NCBI GenBank assembly: GCA_015494795.1
Contig: WGAM01000020.1
Span: forward strand, 1 to 36,665
Length of the DNA stretch: 36,665 bases
Direction of reading: 5' to 3'
Origin: Campylobacterota bacterium
GTDB taxonomy: Bacteria; Campylobacterota; Campylobacteria; Campylobacterales; Sulfurovaceae
Shown: piece after piece, positions 22,547 through 31,101 of the stretch
Position numbering within the stretch: the first letter of the stretch is position 1
How the letters are laid out: every line of letters begins with the position of its first letter
Made by a program: the position numbers and the translations under genes
Notes under the pieces: generated by a model
Seen by the model: the letters and a program-made list of their open reading frames with translations, nothing else
Told to the model about the DNA's origin: nothing
Database searches by the model: none

Positions 22547-23590
22547 ATGGATATAGCAATTCTATTTGGTGGTTCTAGTTATGAACATGAGATAAGCATA
22601 GTATCAGCAATTACAGTTAAAAAAGTTTTAAAAAATTTTAATCTCTCTTTTATATTTTGTGATGCTAATAGAGATTTCTATCTAATAGATAGTAAAGATA
22701 TGAAATCAAACTATTTTGCTAATGGAGATTATAAAAAGGCTAAAGAGTTAACTCTTATAAAAAATGGATTTGCCTCTAAAGGATTTTTTGGATTAAAGAG
22801 AGTAGATTTGGGAGTTATTTTAAATCTTATCCATGGAAGAGATGGAGAAGATGGTAAAATTGCCTCTCTATTAGAGTTTAATAAACTAGATTATATCTCA
22901 CCTAGAGTAGATGCTAGTGTGCTGAGTTATAATAAACTCTATACAAAACTATATGCTAAGAGTGTTGGGGTTGACTTTGTCCCATATAGAGTATTAAACT
23001 CAACTGATAATAGAGATATAGAGCTAGAGTATCCTGTAATTATTAAACCTGTTAGACTTGGAAGTAGTATAGGTGTCTCTATCGTAAAAGAGCATAGTGA
23101 GTTAGATTATGCCTTAGATGTGGCATTTGAATTTGATAATCAAGTAATTATTGAGCCATTTATTGATGGAGTATTGGAGTATAATCAAGCAGGTTGTAAA
23201 ACAGATAAGTTTGAGCTATCTATTATAGAAGAGCCTAATAAGGAGGAGTTTTTAGATTTTGATAAAAAATATTTAGACTTCTCAAGAGATGGAAAAGTAG
23301 AAGATGCCAATATAGACAGAGAATTAAGAGATAACATTCAAGATAGCTTTAAAAGAGTATATGGAACTCTATTTGAGGGTGCTATTATTAGATGTGACTT
23401 CTTTGTAGTTAATGGAAAAGTATTATTAAATGAGATAAATCCAATTCCCGGCTCTATGGCAAACTATCTATTTAAAGATTTTTCTTCTATGGTAGAGAGA
23501 CTTAGTAAAAACTTACCAAAAGAGCAAGATATTAAAATTAACTATCAATATATAAACTCTATACAATCAGCTAAGGGTGGAAAAGCTTAA
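22547..23590 (+). CDS. ddl: D-alanine--D-alanine ligase
   Basis: 347 residues, the usual size. An N-terminal F-G-G-S-S-Y-E-H-E-I-S (about 7-17), L-I-H-G-R-D-G-E-D-G-K (about 98-108), V-I-I-K-P-V-R-L-G-S-S-I-G (ATP-grasp) and N-E-I-N-P-I-P-G-S (metal-binding end) are all present. It joins two D-Ala for peptidoglycan precursors in the cytosol. An AAGG site precedes the ATG, and the 48-base gap after argC suggests co-transcription. A hairpin and a new promoter follow before the ftsAZ cluster. Confidence 0.95.
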   Translation: MDIAILFGGSSYEHEISIVSAITVKKVLKNFNLSFIFCDANRDFYLIDSKDMKSNYFANGDYKKAKELTLIKNGFASKGFFGLKRVDLGVILNLIHGRDGEDGKIASLLEFNKLDYISPRVDASVLSYNKLYTKLYAKSVGVDFVPYRVLNSTDNRDIELEYPVIIKPVRLGSSIGVSIVKEHSELDYALDVAFEFDNQVIIEPFIDGVLEYNQAGCKTDKFELSIIEEPNKEEFLDFDKKYLDFSRDGKVEDANIDRELRDNIQDSFKRVYGTLFEGAIIRCDFFVVNGKVLLNEINPIPGSMANYLFKDFSSMVERLSKNLPKEQDIKINYQYINSIQSAKGGKA

Positions 23591-23629
23591 TATCTGTTTT
23601 TATTTAATTAAAATTTAACAATAGTCCAA

Positions 23630-23652
23630 CTTTAGCCCTTTTTTTGCTAAGG
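23630..23652 (+). terminator. Possible terminator or regulatory hairpin after ddl
   Basis: CTTTAGC (23630-23636) pairs with GCTAAGG (23646-23652) with one G-U pair and a T-rich loop. The stem is short and the T-run lies in the loop rather than after the stem, so termination is uncertain; it sits immediately upstream of a -10-like TAGAAT. Confidence 0.3.
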
Positions 23653-23657
23653 TGTTG

Positions 23658-23663
23658 TAGAAT
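23658..23663 (+). promoter_or_regulatory. Possible -10 box for the ppiD-ftsA-ftsZ cluster
   Basis: TAGAAT in the context GTGTTGTAGAATTACGC, 33 bases before the ATG at 23696, preceded by a run of seven T. The TGnTAnAAT-like form with upstream T-tract fits Campylobacterota sigma70 promoters. Confidence 0.4.
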
Positions 23664-23695
23664 TACGCAAATTTTTATATTAAGGTATTTTTAAC

Positions 23696-25153
23696 ATGAT
23701 AAGTTGGATGCAAAAAAACAACAAATTTCTAATAGTTACAATATGGATAGCGACCATCTCATTTATTTTTACAGGGGCAACTTATGGATTTAAGTATGGA
23801 ATTAAGAGTAGTAGTATTGGAGAAACAGGAGATATTGAACTAAGTATAGATAGATTTCAGATGGAGTATCGAAATATCTATAATAGATATAATCAGATGT
23901 TTCAAGGTAAATTTGATGAAAAACAGGCAAAAGCTATGGGGCTTCAACAGATGGTTCTAAACTCTATGGCAGGAGAGGCACTACTACTAAATCTTGCAAA
24001 AGAGTTTGGTATTATTGTTAGTGATAGAGAGTTAGCAGATAGATTGGCATCTATCCCATCATTTCAAAAAGATGGAAACTTTAATAAAAATATCTATAAT
24101 AGTTTTTTAAAAAACAATGGACTTAGTATAAAAACATTTGAAAATAGTTTAAGAGATAATATGATTATAGAGAAGACTCTATCTCTTTTAAATCTTAAAG
24201 GGGTAGAAGAGGAGTATAAAACATTTTCTACAGCTTTTGAGATTGCAGATAAGTTAAAATATATTACTCTATCTCTAAAAGATATGAATGTAACTATTGA
24301 TGATACTAAACTAAAAGAGTTCTGGGAGACTAGAAAAGAGCAGTTTCAAACAGCGAAAAAGTACTCATTTGATGTAGTATGGGTAGAGACAAAAGATATT
24401 AATGTTACAGATAAAGAGATAAGAGACTATTTTAAAGAGAACAGTTTTAAATATACAGATACAAAAGGGAAACTATTAAGTTTAGATGAGGCAAAACCTA
24501 GATTAATTAATGATATTAAGATAAAAAAATCTAAAAAAGAGGCAAATAGGAGATATATATCTTTTAAAAAAGGTAAAATTAATAGAGATGAGAATTTAAC
24601 ATATGATATAAATGATTTTAGACTTTCAAAAGATGTATGGGATAAGATTAAATCTAAAAATATAGGTGATTTATTAAAACCAAAAGTTGTAGGTAATAGA
24701 TATGCTATTATTAAGATAACTAATATAGAAGAGCCTAGAATAAAAAGATTTGAAGAGGCAAAAGATGAGATTATTCCTATATTTAAAGATGATATGGCAA
24801 GAGAAAAATTAGCCAAACTTTCAGAAGATAGCTTAAAGAATTTTGAAAAAATAAAATCAAATATCTCTAATTTTATAACACTAAAAAATATTAAAAAACA
24901 AAATTTAGGCTTAAATAGCAAAGAAGGTACAGAATTTATATCAAAACTCTTTACTTCTGACAAAGAAAAGGGTATCATATCTATAGGAGATAAAGTTGTT
25001 GTCTATAAGATTATTGAACAAAAACTGATTACACTTGATAAAAATGGTACGGAAGGTTTAAAGTTGAATGTTGACCAAGTTAAAAAGCAATCATTTCAGT
25101 CAAATTTAATGCAAGAGTTAGACAAGAAGTATCCTACAAAATTTTATAAATAA
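23696..25153 (+). CDS. PpiD/SurA-N-like membrane-anchored periplasmic chaperone
   Basis: 485 residues. A short cytoplasmic end (MISWMQKNNK) and one membrane helix (about 11-31) lead into a SurA-N/PpiD-type helical region (R-F-Q-M-E-Y-R-N-I-Y-N-R-Y near 52-64; L-N-S-M-A-G-E-A-L-L near 88-97; V-S-D-R-E-L-A near 109-115). I do not see a clear parvulin isomerase domain in the middle, only remnants. PpiD anchors assist folding of exported proteins at the Sec exit. The position right before ftsA and ftsZ is the same as in Campylobacter (Cj0694-0696), which supports the family call. An active isomerase should not be assumed. Confidence 0.82.
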   Translation: MISWMQKNNKFLIVTIWIATISFIFTGATYGFKYGIKSSSIGETGDIELSIDRFQMEYRNIYNRYNQMFQGKFDEKQAKAMGLQQMVLNSMAGEALLLNLAKEFGIIVSDRELADRLASIPSFQKDGNFNKNIYNSFLKNNGLSIKTFENSLRDNMIIEKTLSLLNLKGVEEEYKTFSTAFEIADKLKYITLSLKDMNVTIDDTKLKEFWETRKEQFQTAKKYSFDVVWVETKDINVTDKEIRDYFKENSFKYTDTKGKLLSLDEAKPRLINDIKIKKSKKEANRRYISFKKGKINRDENLTYDINDFRLSKDVWDKIKSKNIGDLLKPKVVGNRYAIIKITNIEEPRIKRFEEAKDEIIPIFKDDMAREKLAKLSEDSLKNFEKIKSNISNFITLKNIKKQNLGLNSKEGTEFISKLFTSDKEKGIISIGDKVVVYKIIEQKLITLDKNGTEGLKLNVDQVKKQSFQSNLMQELDKKYPTKFYK

Positions 25154-25176
25154 TAAAATAAAAGCAAGGATTGAAT

Positions 25177-26559
25177 GTGAGTACACTCATCTTAGCCATA
25201 GATATAGGCTCTACAAAAATATGTGCAATTATTGGGAAAAAACAGGATGGTAGAGTTGAGGTTAGTGGTCATGGTATCGCTAGGTCTCAAGGTATTAAAA
25301 AAGGTACAATTACAAATATTGAATTAGCAGCAAGGTCTATTAAAAAGGCTGTAGATGATGCTAAAAGAGTATCTGGTTTAAATATTACAACTGCTACAAT
25401 ATCAATTTCAGGAGCATATACTAAGAGTATAAACTCAACAGGCGTTGTAAATATTCCAAATAATGAAATATCTATAAATGAGATAAATCGTGTAATGCAA
25501 ACAGCTCTATATAATGCAAATATACCTAATGAATTTGAAGTTCTACATGTACTTCCCTTTAAATTTAAGATTGATGACCAAGACTATATAGAAGACCCCT
25601 ATGGCATGAATGCTAGTCGTATGGAGGTTGATACTCACATAATTATGACTGCAAAATCTAGTTTAGAAAATCTAAAAAAAGCTGTAAATGCGGCAGGAAT
25701 TGAGATAGGCAAAGTTGTACTTAGTGGATATGCCTCTGCTATTGCTGTTATAAATCAAGATGACATGGAGAGAGGTATTGCTGTTATTGATTTAGGTGGA
25801 CATACTAGTAACTTAGTTATATATGCGGGTAACTCTATACAATATAACGATTTTTTAGCAGTAGGGTCAAATCATATTACAAATGACCTCTCAATTGCAC
25901 TCCATACCCCTCTTGATGTAGCAGAAGAGCTAAAAATTACAAAAGGTAGTCTATTAGATACAGGTTTTAATGAAAATATTGAATTACCTATTATTGGAGA
26001 TGAGCATAATCTAAATGTTGTATCTATGGATATAGTACATAGTATTATCCATAGTAGAATGGAGGAGGCTCTTACAATTTTAGCTAACTCTATTGCAAGT
26101 AGTGGACTTAAAAATCAGATTGGTGCAGGGGTTATGTTAACAGGTGGTATGACACGCATTGAGGGAACTAGAGAGTTAGCTCAAGCACTTATGCCAAATA
26201 TACCTGTTAGAATAGGACATCCACAATATATTCATAAGTCATCAAATGAGCTATTATCTGTAGAATATGCTACTGCGATGGGGCTTTTATTATATGAAGC
26301 AGGTTATAATACAGAATATGAATTAGAACGCCATAAACAGATGTTACACTCTAAGGAGTATAAACCAAAAGAGTCATTAAGAGATATTGCAATTAATAGT
26401 TCATCTGCTGATTTAAAACCGAAAATTTCTGTTTCGGAGCCATCATTTTCAAATAAATCATCAGATAGTGACCTTTTTGCAGATTTAAGTAGAGAACCTG
26501 TAAAAGATAATAGTAGCCCTTTGCATAGTTTTGTAGAGTGGGCAAAGAAAATTTTTTAG
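25177..26559 (+). CDS. ftsA: Cell division protein FtsA
   Basis: 460 residues of actin-like fold: phosphate loop I-D-I-G-S-T-K near 9-15, SHS2 region with H-V-L-P-F-K-F near 126, second nucleotide motif V-I-D-L-G-G-H-T-S-N and V-M-L-T-G-G-M. A disordered linker ends in the amphipathic membrane-targeting helix L-H-S-F-V-E-W-A-K-K-I-F. FtsA anchors FtsZ filaments to the inner membrane. The GTG at 25177 is chosen because the AAGGA site ends 6 bases before it; an in-frame TTG at 25171 abuts that site directly. Confidence 0.97.
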   Translation: MSTLILAIDIGSTKICAIIGKKQDGRVEVSGHGIARSQGIKKGTITNIELAARSIKKAVDDAKRVSGLNITTATISISGAYTKSINSTGVVNIPNNEISINEINRVMQTALYNANIPNEFEVLHVLPFKFKIDDQDYIEDPYGMNASRMEVDTHIIMTAKSSLENLKKAVNAAGIEIGKVVLSGYASAIAVINQDDMERGIAVIDLGGHTSNLVIYAGNSIQYNDFLAVGSNHITNDLSIALHTPLDVAEELKITKGSLLDTGFNENIELPIIGDEHNLNVVSMDIVHSIIHSRMEEALTILANSIASSGLKNQIGAGVMLTGGMTRIEGTRELAQALMPNIPVRIGHPQYIHKSSNELLSVEYATAMGLLLYEAGYNTEYELERHKQMLHSKEYKPKESLRDIAINSSSADLKPKISVSEPSFSNKSSDSDLFADLSREPVKDNSSPLHSFVEWAKKIF

Positions 26560-26590
26560 ATAAATAGAAGTATATAAGGAGAGTAAAAAG

Positions 26591-27814
26591 ATGGAAGAGT
26601 TTAATATAACAGAGGCACAAACAGGAGTCCTTGGAGCAAAGATTAAGGCTATTGGTGTTGGTGGTGGTGGTGGAAATATGATTAACCACATGATAAATGA
26701 AGGGGTAACAGGTATTGATTTACTTGTAGCAAATACAGATGCACAAGCACTTGATGCATCATTAGCACCATATAAAATGCAACTTGGTATGAATGTGACT
26801 AAAGGTTTGGGTGCTGGAATGAAACCCGAAGTTGGAAAAGCAGCAGCTGAAGAGAGTTATGATAATATTAAGACTATGTTAAATGGAGCTGACTTAGTAT
26901 TTATATCAGCTGGACTTGGTGGTGGAACAGGAACTGGTGCAGCACCTGTCATTGCACAAGCTGCCAAAGAGGTTGGAGCATTAACTGTATCTATTGTTAC
27001 AAGTCCATTTGCATTTGAGGGAAGAAAAAGAAAAAGATTAGCTAAAGCTGGATTAGAGGAGCTTAAAAAAGAGAGTGATTCTATTATTGTAGTACCCAAT
27101 GAGAGACTTCTATCTATTGTTGAAAAAAATCTCGGAATGAGAGATAGTTTTAGATTGGTTGATAATGTATTAGCACAAGCTGTAAGTGGAATATCTAATG
27201 TTATCTTATCACATGGTGCTAATGATATTAACCTTGACTTTGCTGATGTAAAAACTGTTATGAGCCATAGAGGATTAGCACTTATGGGGGTTGGTGAATC
27301 ACAAGGTAATAGTGCAGCTTATGATGCAGCAAAAACTGCTATTGAGTCACCTCTACTAGATAATCTATCTATTGATGGTGCTATGGGTATCTTAGTACAT
27401 TTCCATATCCACCCTGATTATCCATTAGCAGAGATTTCAGAAGCTATGGATATAGTTGAAGAGAATGCAGATGAAGACGCAAATATTATTTTTGGTACAA
27501 CAACAAGTGAAGATTTTCCACTTGATGAGGTTAAACTTACAATTATTGCAACAGGTTTTGAGGACCCATCTGATTTAGAGATTGAAAAAAACAAGAGTGA
27601 GACAAAACCAGCTCCACAAAATCATAAGCATCATAATCAACAGCAACAACATAGTCAACAACATCACTATCAACAACATCATCATAGACCAGAGCTTAAA
27701 AAACCTGTTCAAGGTACATATCTAAATAGAGCTAGAGTTGTGGGTGGAGATTATCGAAATAGTGGAGATGATTATCTTGATACACCAACATTTCTAAGAA
27801 AACAGATGGATTAA
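26591..27814 (+). CDS. ftsZ: Cell division protein FtsZ with His/Gln-rich linker
   Basis: 407 residues. The tubulin signature G-G-G-T-G-T-G is at 110-116, with G-V-G-G-G-G-G-N near 22-29 and N-D-I-N-L-D-F-A-D-V (T7 loop region) near 211-220. The GTPase polymerises into the division ring. The C-terminal peptide D-Y-L-D-T-P-T-F-L-R (about 394-403) should bind FtsA. The linker between them has an unusual stretch at 344-365 with nine His and eight Gln. An AAGGAGAG site lies 7 bases upstream of the ATG, and the gene follows ftsA by 31 bases. Confidence 0.98.
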   Translation: MEEFNITEAQTGVLGAKIKAIGVGGGGGNMINHMINEGVTGIDLLVANTDAQALDASLAPYKMQLGMNVTKGLGAGMKPEVGKAAAEESYDNIKTMLNGADLVFISAGLGGGTGTGAAPVIAQAAKEVGALTVSIVTSPFAFEGRKRKRLAKAGLEELKKESDSIIVVPNERLLSIVEKNLGMRDSFRLVDNVLAQAVSGISNVILSHGANDINLDFADVKTVMSHRGLALMGVGESQGNSAAYDAAKTAIESPLLDNLSIDGAMGILVHFHIHPDYPLAEISEAMDIVEENADEDANIIFGTTTSEDFPLDEVKLTIIATGFEDPSDLEIEKNKSETKPAPQNHKHHNQQQQHSQQHHYQQHHHRPELKKPVQGTYLNRARVVGGDYRNSGDDYLDTPTFLRKQMD

Positions 27815-27815
27815 T

Positions 27816-28787
27816 ATGAGAAGAGTTAATTTTTTAATTTTAAAACTTATTTTACTCCTCTCTCCATATATACTACTATCAGATGGGCATATATTTGTAT
27901 ATCACCGTTTCGATGATAGTAGATACCCAACTACAAATATATCTACTTCAACTCTAAAGAGAGAGTTTAATTATCTAAGAGAGCATAACTATAAAGTGGT
28001 TCCACTTATAGATATTGTAAGAAAAATTCAAGCTAAAGAGAGAGTCCCAGATAATTGGGTAGCTTTTAGTATTGATGATGGATTTAAATCTTTCTATACA
28101 AATGGATTGCCTATTTTTAAAAAGTATGGATATCCATTTACTCTATTTATTGCCGTAAAATATACCCAAGAACACTATAGAGATTATGTATCATGGAGAC
28201 AACTTAAAGAGATTGCTAAATATGGCTCTATTGAGTTTCATAGCTATGGACATGGTCACTTTGGTAGAATGAGTAATGAAAAAATAAAAGCTGATATGGA
28301 TAAGGGTTTAGCTTTAATGAAAAAACATCTAAACTATAGCCCAAAACTATTTGTTTATCCTTATGGAGAGTATGATAGTAGAGTAGAGAAGATTATTAAT
28401 AGTTATAGATTTCAAGCAGTATTTAACCAAAATATGGGTGCTGTAAATGGAGTATGTAGTAATCCTTATGATATTGATAGAAGTGCAGTAGTTGGAAGTA
28501 ATGCAAAAGATTTTAAACTCTATCTCTATTTTAAAGAGCTTTGTGGTGTAAGTTTTCAAAAACCACTCAAATACCCAAAAGATAAAATAGTAAAAACAGT
28601 TGAAGTGACACTAAAAGATAAGAGTATAAAGAGTGCTGATATTTTTATATCAAACCATGGTTGGCATAAGGTAAAAGTAAATAATGGAAAGATAATCTAT
28701 CATGCAAATAAAAAAGTTTATAGAGACCGTATAAAGATAGGTGTAAAAGTAAAGAGTAGAATTAAGCTAATGGTATTATCAAAATAG
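27816..28787 (+). CDS. Exported polysaccharide deacetylase (NodB/CE4) family protein
   Basis: 323 residues. An N-terminal hydrophobic segment (about 5-22) is a signal peptide or anchor. The NodB domain has F-S-I-D-D-G-F with metal and catalytic Asp87/Asp88, and H-S-Y-G-H (His142, His146) as the metal-binding H-x-x-x-H; L-F-V-Y-P-Y-G-E-Y follows. CE4 enzymes remove N-acetyl groups from chitin-like or peptidoglycan sugars. Residues after about 250 form a separate beta-rich domain. It starts two bases after the ftsZ stop, so it is part of the division transcript; this location suggests, but does not prove, action on septal glycan. An exopolysaccharide deacetylase is the alternative. Confidence 0.85.
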   Translation: MRRVNFLILKLILLLSPYILLSDGHIFVYHRFDDSRYPTTNISTSTLKREFNYLREHNYKVVPLIDIVRKIQAKERVPDNWVAFSIDDGFKSFYTNGLPIFKKYGYPFTLFIAVKYTQEHYRDYVSWRQLKEIAKYGSIEFHSYGHGHFGRMSNEKIKADMDKGLALMKKHLNYSPKLFVYPYGEYDSRVEKIINSYRFQAVFNQNMGAVNGVCSNPYDIDRSAVVGSNAKDFKLYLYFKELCGVSFQKPLKYPKDKIVKTVEVTLKDKSIKSADIFISNHGWHKVKVNNGKIIYHANKKVYRDRIKIGVKVKSRIKLMVLSK

Positions 28788-28821
28788 CTATACTTTTGAT
28801 ATATTTTATTAAGGAGAAAAG

Positions 28822-29484
28822 ATGAAAAAAAATTTTTATATAGCAAGTAGTCTATTATCTATACTATTAATGGGGTGTAATAATCCAGATAACTCTACGC
28901 CTATACCAAAGAATAAAGAGGTAACTCATAAAGTAGTATCGCCTAATGTTGTTCAAGAGGCAAAGAGTCAAACTAAAACATTATCCAAAGTAAGATATAT
29001 TAATAAACCTATTGTAATAGAACAGGGAATGCTACATATAAAGGGATTTATGGGTACTTTAAAGCCAACTCTTAAGAGTGCTTTACAACAAGACAAAGAC
29101 CATGTAACAGCTATGAGTACATGTTCATCTATGGCTATGCAGATGACTCATGAGTATAATAATATTACAAATGGTGTAAAAATTAGAAGAACTGCTCTAA
29201 AGTATCGTAATCCAAATAATAAGCCTGATGAGACAGATAAAGAGGTTATGTATAGATTTCAAGCAGTAAATGATTTTAAACCAGTTGCAGTTGATATGGG
29301 AAATAGCTATAGAGTATATAAACCACTAAAAACAAAAGCTAAATGTCTATATTGTCATGGGAGTAAGGAAGATATAAACCCTAAAGTTGCTAAGATGATA
29401 CAGAAAAAATATCCTCATGATTTAGCAGTTGACTTTAAGTTGGGTGAACTTAGAGGTGTTGTTGTTGCTGAATTTTCAAAATGA
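28822..29484 (+). CDS. Tll0287-like (DUF3365) haem c lipoprotein
   Basis: 220 residues. A lipobox L-L-M-G-C gives lipidated Cys19, so the protein is membrane-tethered in the periplasm. The Tll0287-like domain shows C-S-S-M-A near 101, R-R-T-A-L-K-Y-R-N-P-x-N-x-P-D near 122-136 and haem motif C-L-Y-C-H-G (175-180). Such domains bind one c-type haem and occur as sensors or electron carriers; as a free lipoprotein, a redox or gas-binding role is possible. An AAGGAG site precedes the ATG. The last codons overlap the MntA-like gene (ATGA), placing a redox protein and a toxin-antitoxin pair in one transcript. Confidence 0.83.
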   Translation: MKKNFYIASSLLSILLMGCNNPDNSTPIPKNKEVTHKVVSPNVVQEAKSQTKTLSKVRYINKPIVIEQGMLHIKGFMGTLKPTLKSALQQDKDHVTAMSTCSSMAMQMTHEYNNITNGVKIRRTALKYRNPNNKPDETDKEVMYRFQAVNDFKPVAVDMGNSYRVYKPLKTKAKCLYCHGSKEDINPKVAKMIQKKYPHDLAVDFKLGELRGVVVAEFSK

Positions 29485-29771
29485 GACTAACTAATAGAGA
29501 TATTGAGTTTATAAAAAGAAATAGTATATATATCTTTGGAGAGTGTGAGGTCTATATATTTGGAAGTAGTTTAAAAAATATAAAAGGTGGAGATATTGAT
29601 ATATTTATAATATCTCCTAAAAACCTCTCAATAGAAGATAAAATAGTAAAAAAAGAGAGATTAAGAGAGATTTTAGAAGAGAAGTTTTTTAGACCTATTG
29701 ATGTAATAATCTCAAAAGACAAAAAGAGGGATATTGAAAAAGAGGCTCTAAAAGGTAAAAAGATATGTTAA
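29481..29771 (+). CDS. MntA-type nucleotidyltransferase antitoxin
   Basis: 96 residues. The minimal nucleotidyltransferase fold is shown by I-F-G-S-S-x5-G-G-D-I-D-I-F (about 26-41), with Gly28-Ser29 and the metal Asp38/Asp40. In the HepT/MntA system this type of enzyme adds AMP to a Tyr of the HEPN toxin and so silences it. It overlaps the start of the HepT-like gene by 7 bases, the standard order for these pairs, and starts inside the haem lipoprotein gene's stop codon. Confidence 0.88.
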   Translation: MRLTNRDIEFIKRNSIYIFGECEVYIFGSSLKNIKGGDIDIFIISPKNLSIEDKIVKKERLREILEEKFFRPIDVIISKDKKRDIEKEALKGKKIC

Positions 29772-30214
29772 AAAAACATTTAGAGTTTATAAAAAAGAGT
29801 CTAAAGATATTAAAAAGTCTAAAAGATAAATATGAAAATCTATATGGTTTACCATTAGATATAGAACACTTTAATAAATTAAATGATAGTGAATTGATAG
29901 ATTTTGATAGTATTGCATATAGATTTTCAAAAATTCAATCTATTTTAGCTGAGAAAGTTTTTAGAGAAATTTTAGAAAAAATAGGAATTAATACTTTAAA
30001 TAAAAATTTTTTAGATATTTTAAGTCTATGTGAAAGAAATGGGATAATAGAGAGTACAACTGACTGGAAAAACTTAAGATATATTAGAAACTCTCTTGCT
30101 CATGATTATCCTGATGAAATTGAAGAGGTTCTATTTACTATAAATAGAATTTTTCAAAGTATAAGTTTTTTTGAAGAGATTGTTAAAAATATCGAAAAGT
30201 TAGATAAAGAGTAA
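29765..30214 (+). CDS. HepT-type HEPN toxin
   Basis: 149 residues, all helical. The catalytic HEPN motif is R-N-S-L-A-H-D-Y (108-115), an exact R-x4-H-x-Y, where Arg108 and His113 form the RNase site and Tyr115 is the expected AMPylation target of MntA. It is a likely RNA-cleaving toxin controlled by the upstream nucleotidyltransferase. It is followed after 14 bases by ftsY. Being inside an essential-gene transcript may mean it is kept off by default or has a regulatory role; that is inference. Confidence 0.88.
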   Translation: MLKKHLEFIKKSLKILKSLKDKYENLYGLPLDIEHFNKLNDSELIDFDSIAYRFSKIQSILAEKVFREILEKIGINTLNKNFLDILSLCERNGIIESTTDWKNLRYIRNSLAHDYPDEIEEVLFTINRIFQSISFFEEIVKNIEKLDKE

Positions 30215-30228
30215 AGGATTAACTATAG

Positions 30229-31101
30229 ATGTTTAATATTTTTAAAAAAGTATTTAGCAAAACAACAAAAGCTATTAAAGAGGTAGCACCAAAAAAGAAA
30301 AAAAAGATTACCATTGAGGAGTTTGAAGATATTTTACTAGAAGCTGATGTTAACTATGAACTAGTAGAGATATTTTTAGAAGATTTACCTAACTCTATAG
30401 ATAGAATAACAGCATATAATAGATTAATATCTGTATTTCAATATAAGGCTGATTGGAAATTTTACAATGGAGAAGATAGACCATTTGTAGATATGATAGT
30501 TGGTGTCAATGGGGCAGGAAAGACTACAACTATTGCAAAACTTGCAAAACTCTATCAGAAAGAGGGTAGAAGTGTAATTTTAGGTGCTGGTGATACCTTT
30601 AGAGCAGCAGCTATTGAACAGCTTACAAAATGGGCTAATAGATTAAATATACCTATTATATCAACTAAACAGGGTCATGACCCCTCTGCTGTTGTATATG
30701 ATACTATTAGTTCTGCTAAAGCTAAAGATATTGATGTTGTAATTATAGATACAGCAGGACGACTCCATACACAAACTAACTTAGGAGAGGAGCTTAAAAA
30801 GATGGTAAGAATTGCAGATAAAGCGATGAAAAATGCTCCTCACAGAAAAATGTTAATTTTAGATGGTACGCAAGGGAGTTCTAGCATAAATCAAGCTAAA
30901 GTTTTTAACAAAATGATAGGAATTGATGGTATAATAATCACTAAACTTGATGGAACAGCAAAAGGTGGTTCTGTACTATCTATTGCTAATGAGTTAAAGA
31001 TGCCAATATATTATATAGGAACAGGAGAGAGTCCAGATGACCTTATTAGATTTAAAGCAAATGAGTATGTTAATACTATTTTAGATGAAATATTTATTTA
31101 A
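30229..31101 (+). CDS. ftsY: Signal recognition particle receptor FtsY
   Basis: 290 residues; the acidic A domain is very short, leaving a basic N-terminus ([15 protein letters not shown]). The NG domain has P-loop [10 protein letters not shown] (92-101), D-T-F-R-A-A-A (G2), D-T-A-G-R (G3), [10 protein letters not shown] (G4/G5) and G-T-G-E-S-P-D-D-L. It docks SRP-ribosome complexes at the membrane by GTP-dependent pairing with Ffh. An AAAGGAT site precedes the ATG. Its 3' end overlaps the next gene by 17 bases. Confidence 0.97.
   Translation: MFNIFKKVFSKTTKAIKEVAPKKKKKITIEEFEDILLEADVNYELVEIFLEDLPNSIDRITAYNRLISVFQYKADWKFYNGEDRPFVDMIVGVNGAGKTTTIAKLAKLYQKEGRSVILGAGDTFRAAAIEQLTKWANRLNIPIISTKQGHDPSAVVYDTISSAKAKDIDVVIIDTAGRLHTQTNLGEELKKMVRIADKAMKNAPHRKMLILDGTQGSSSINQAKVFNKMIGIDGIIITKLDGTAKGGSVLSIANELKMPIYYIGTGESPDDLIRFKANEYVNTILDEIFI

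Noticed and set aside
24427-24978. 183-codon minus-strand ORF inside the PpiD-like gene
   Set aside because: It is a Phe/Ser/Leu-rich shadow of a Lys-rich coding strand, typical of A/T-rich genomes.
26393-26691. Two minus-strand ORFs across the ftsA-ftsZ junction
   Set aside because: They are antisense to coding regions and to the ftsZ ribosome site; composition is unlike a protein.
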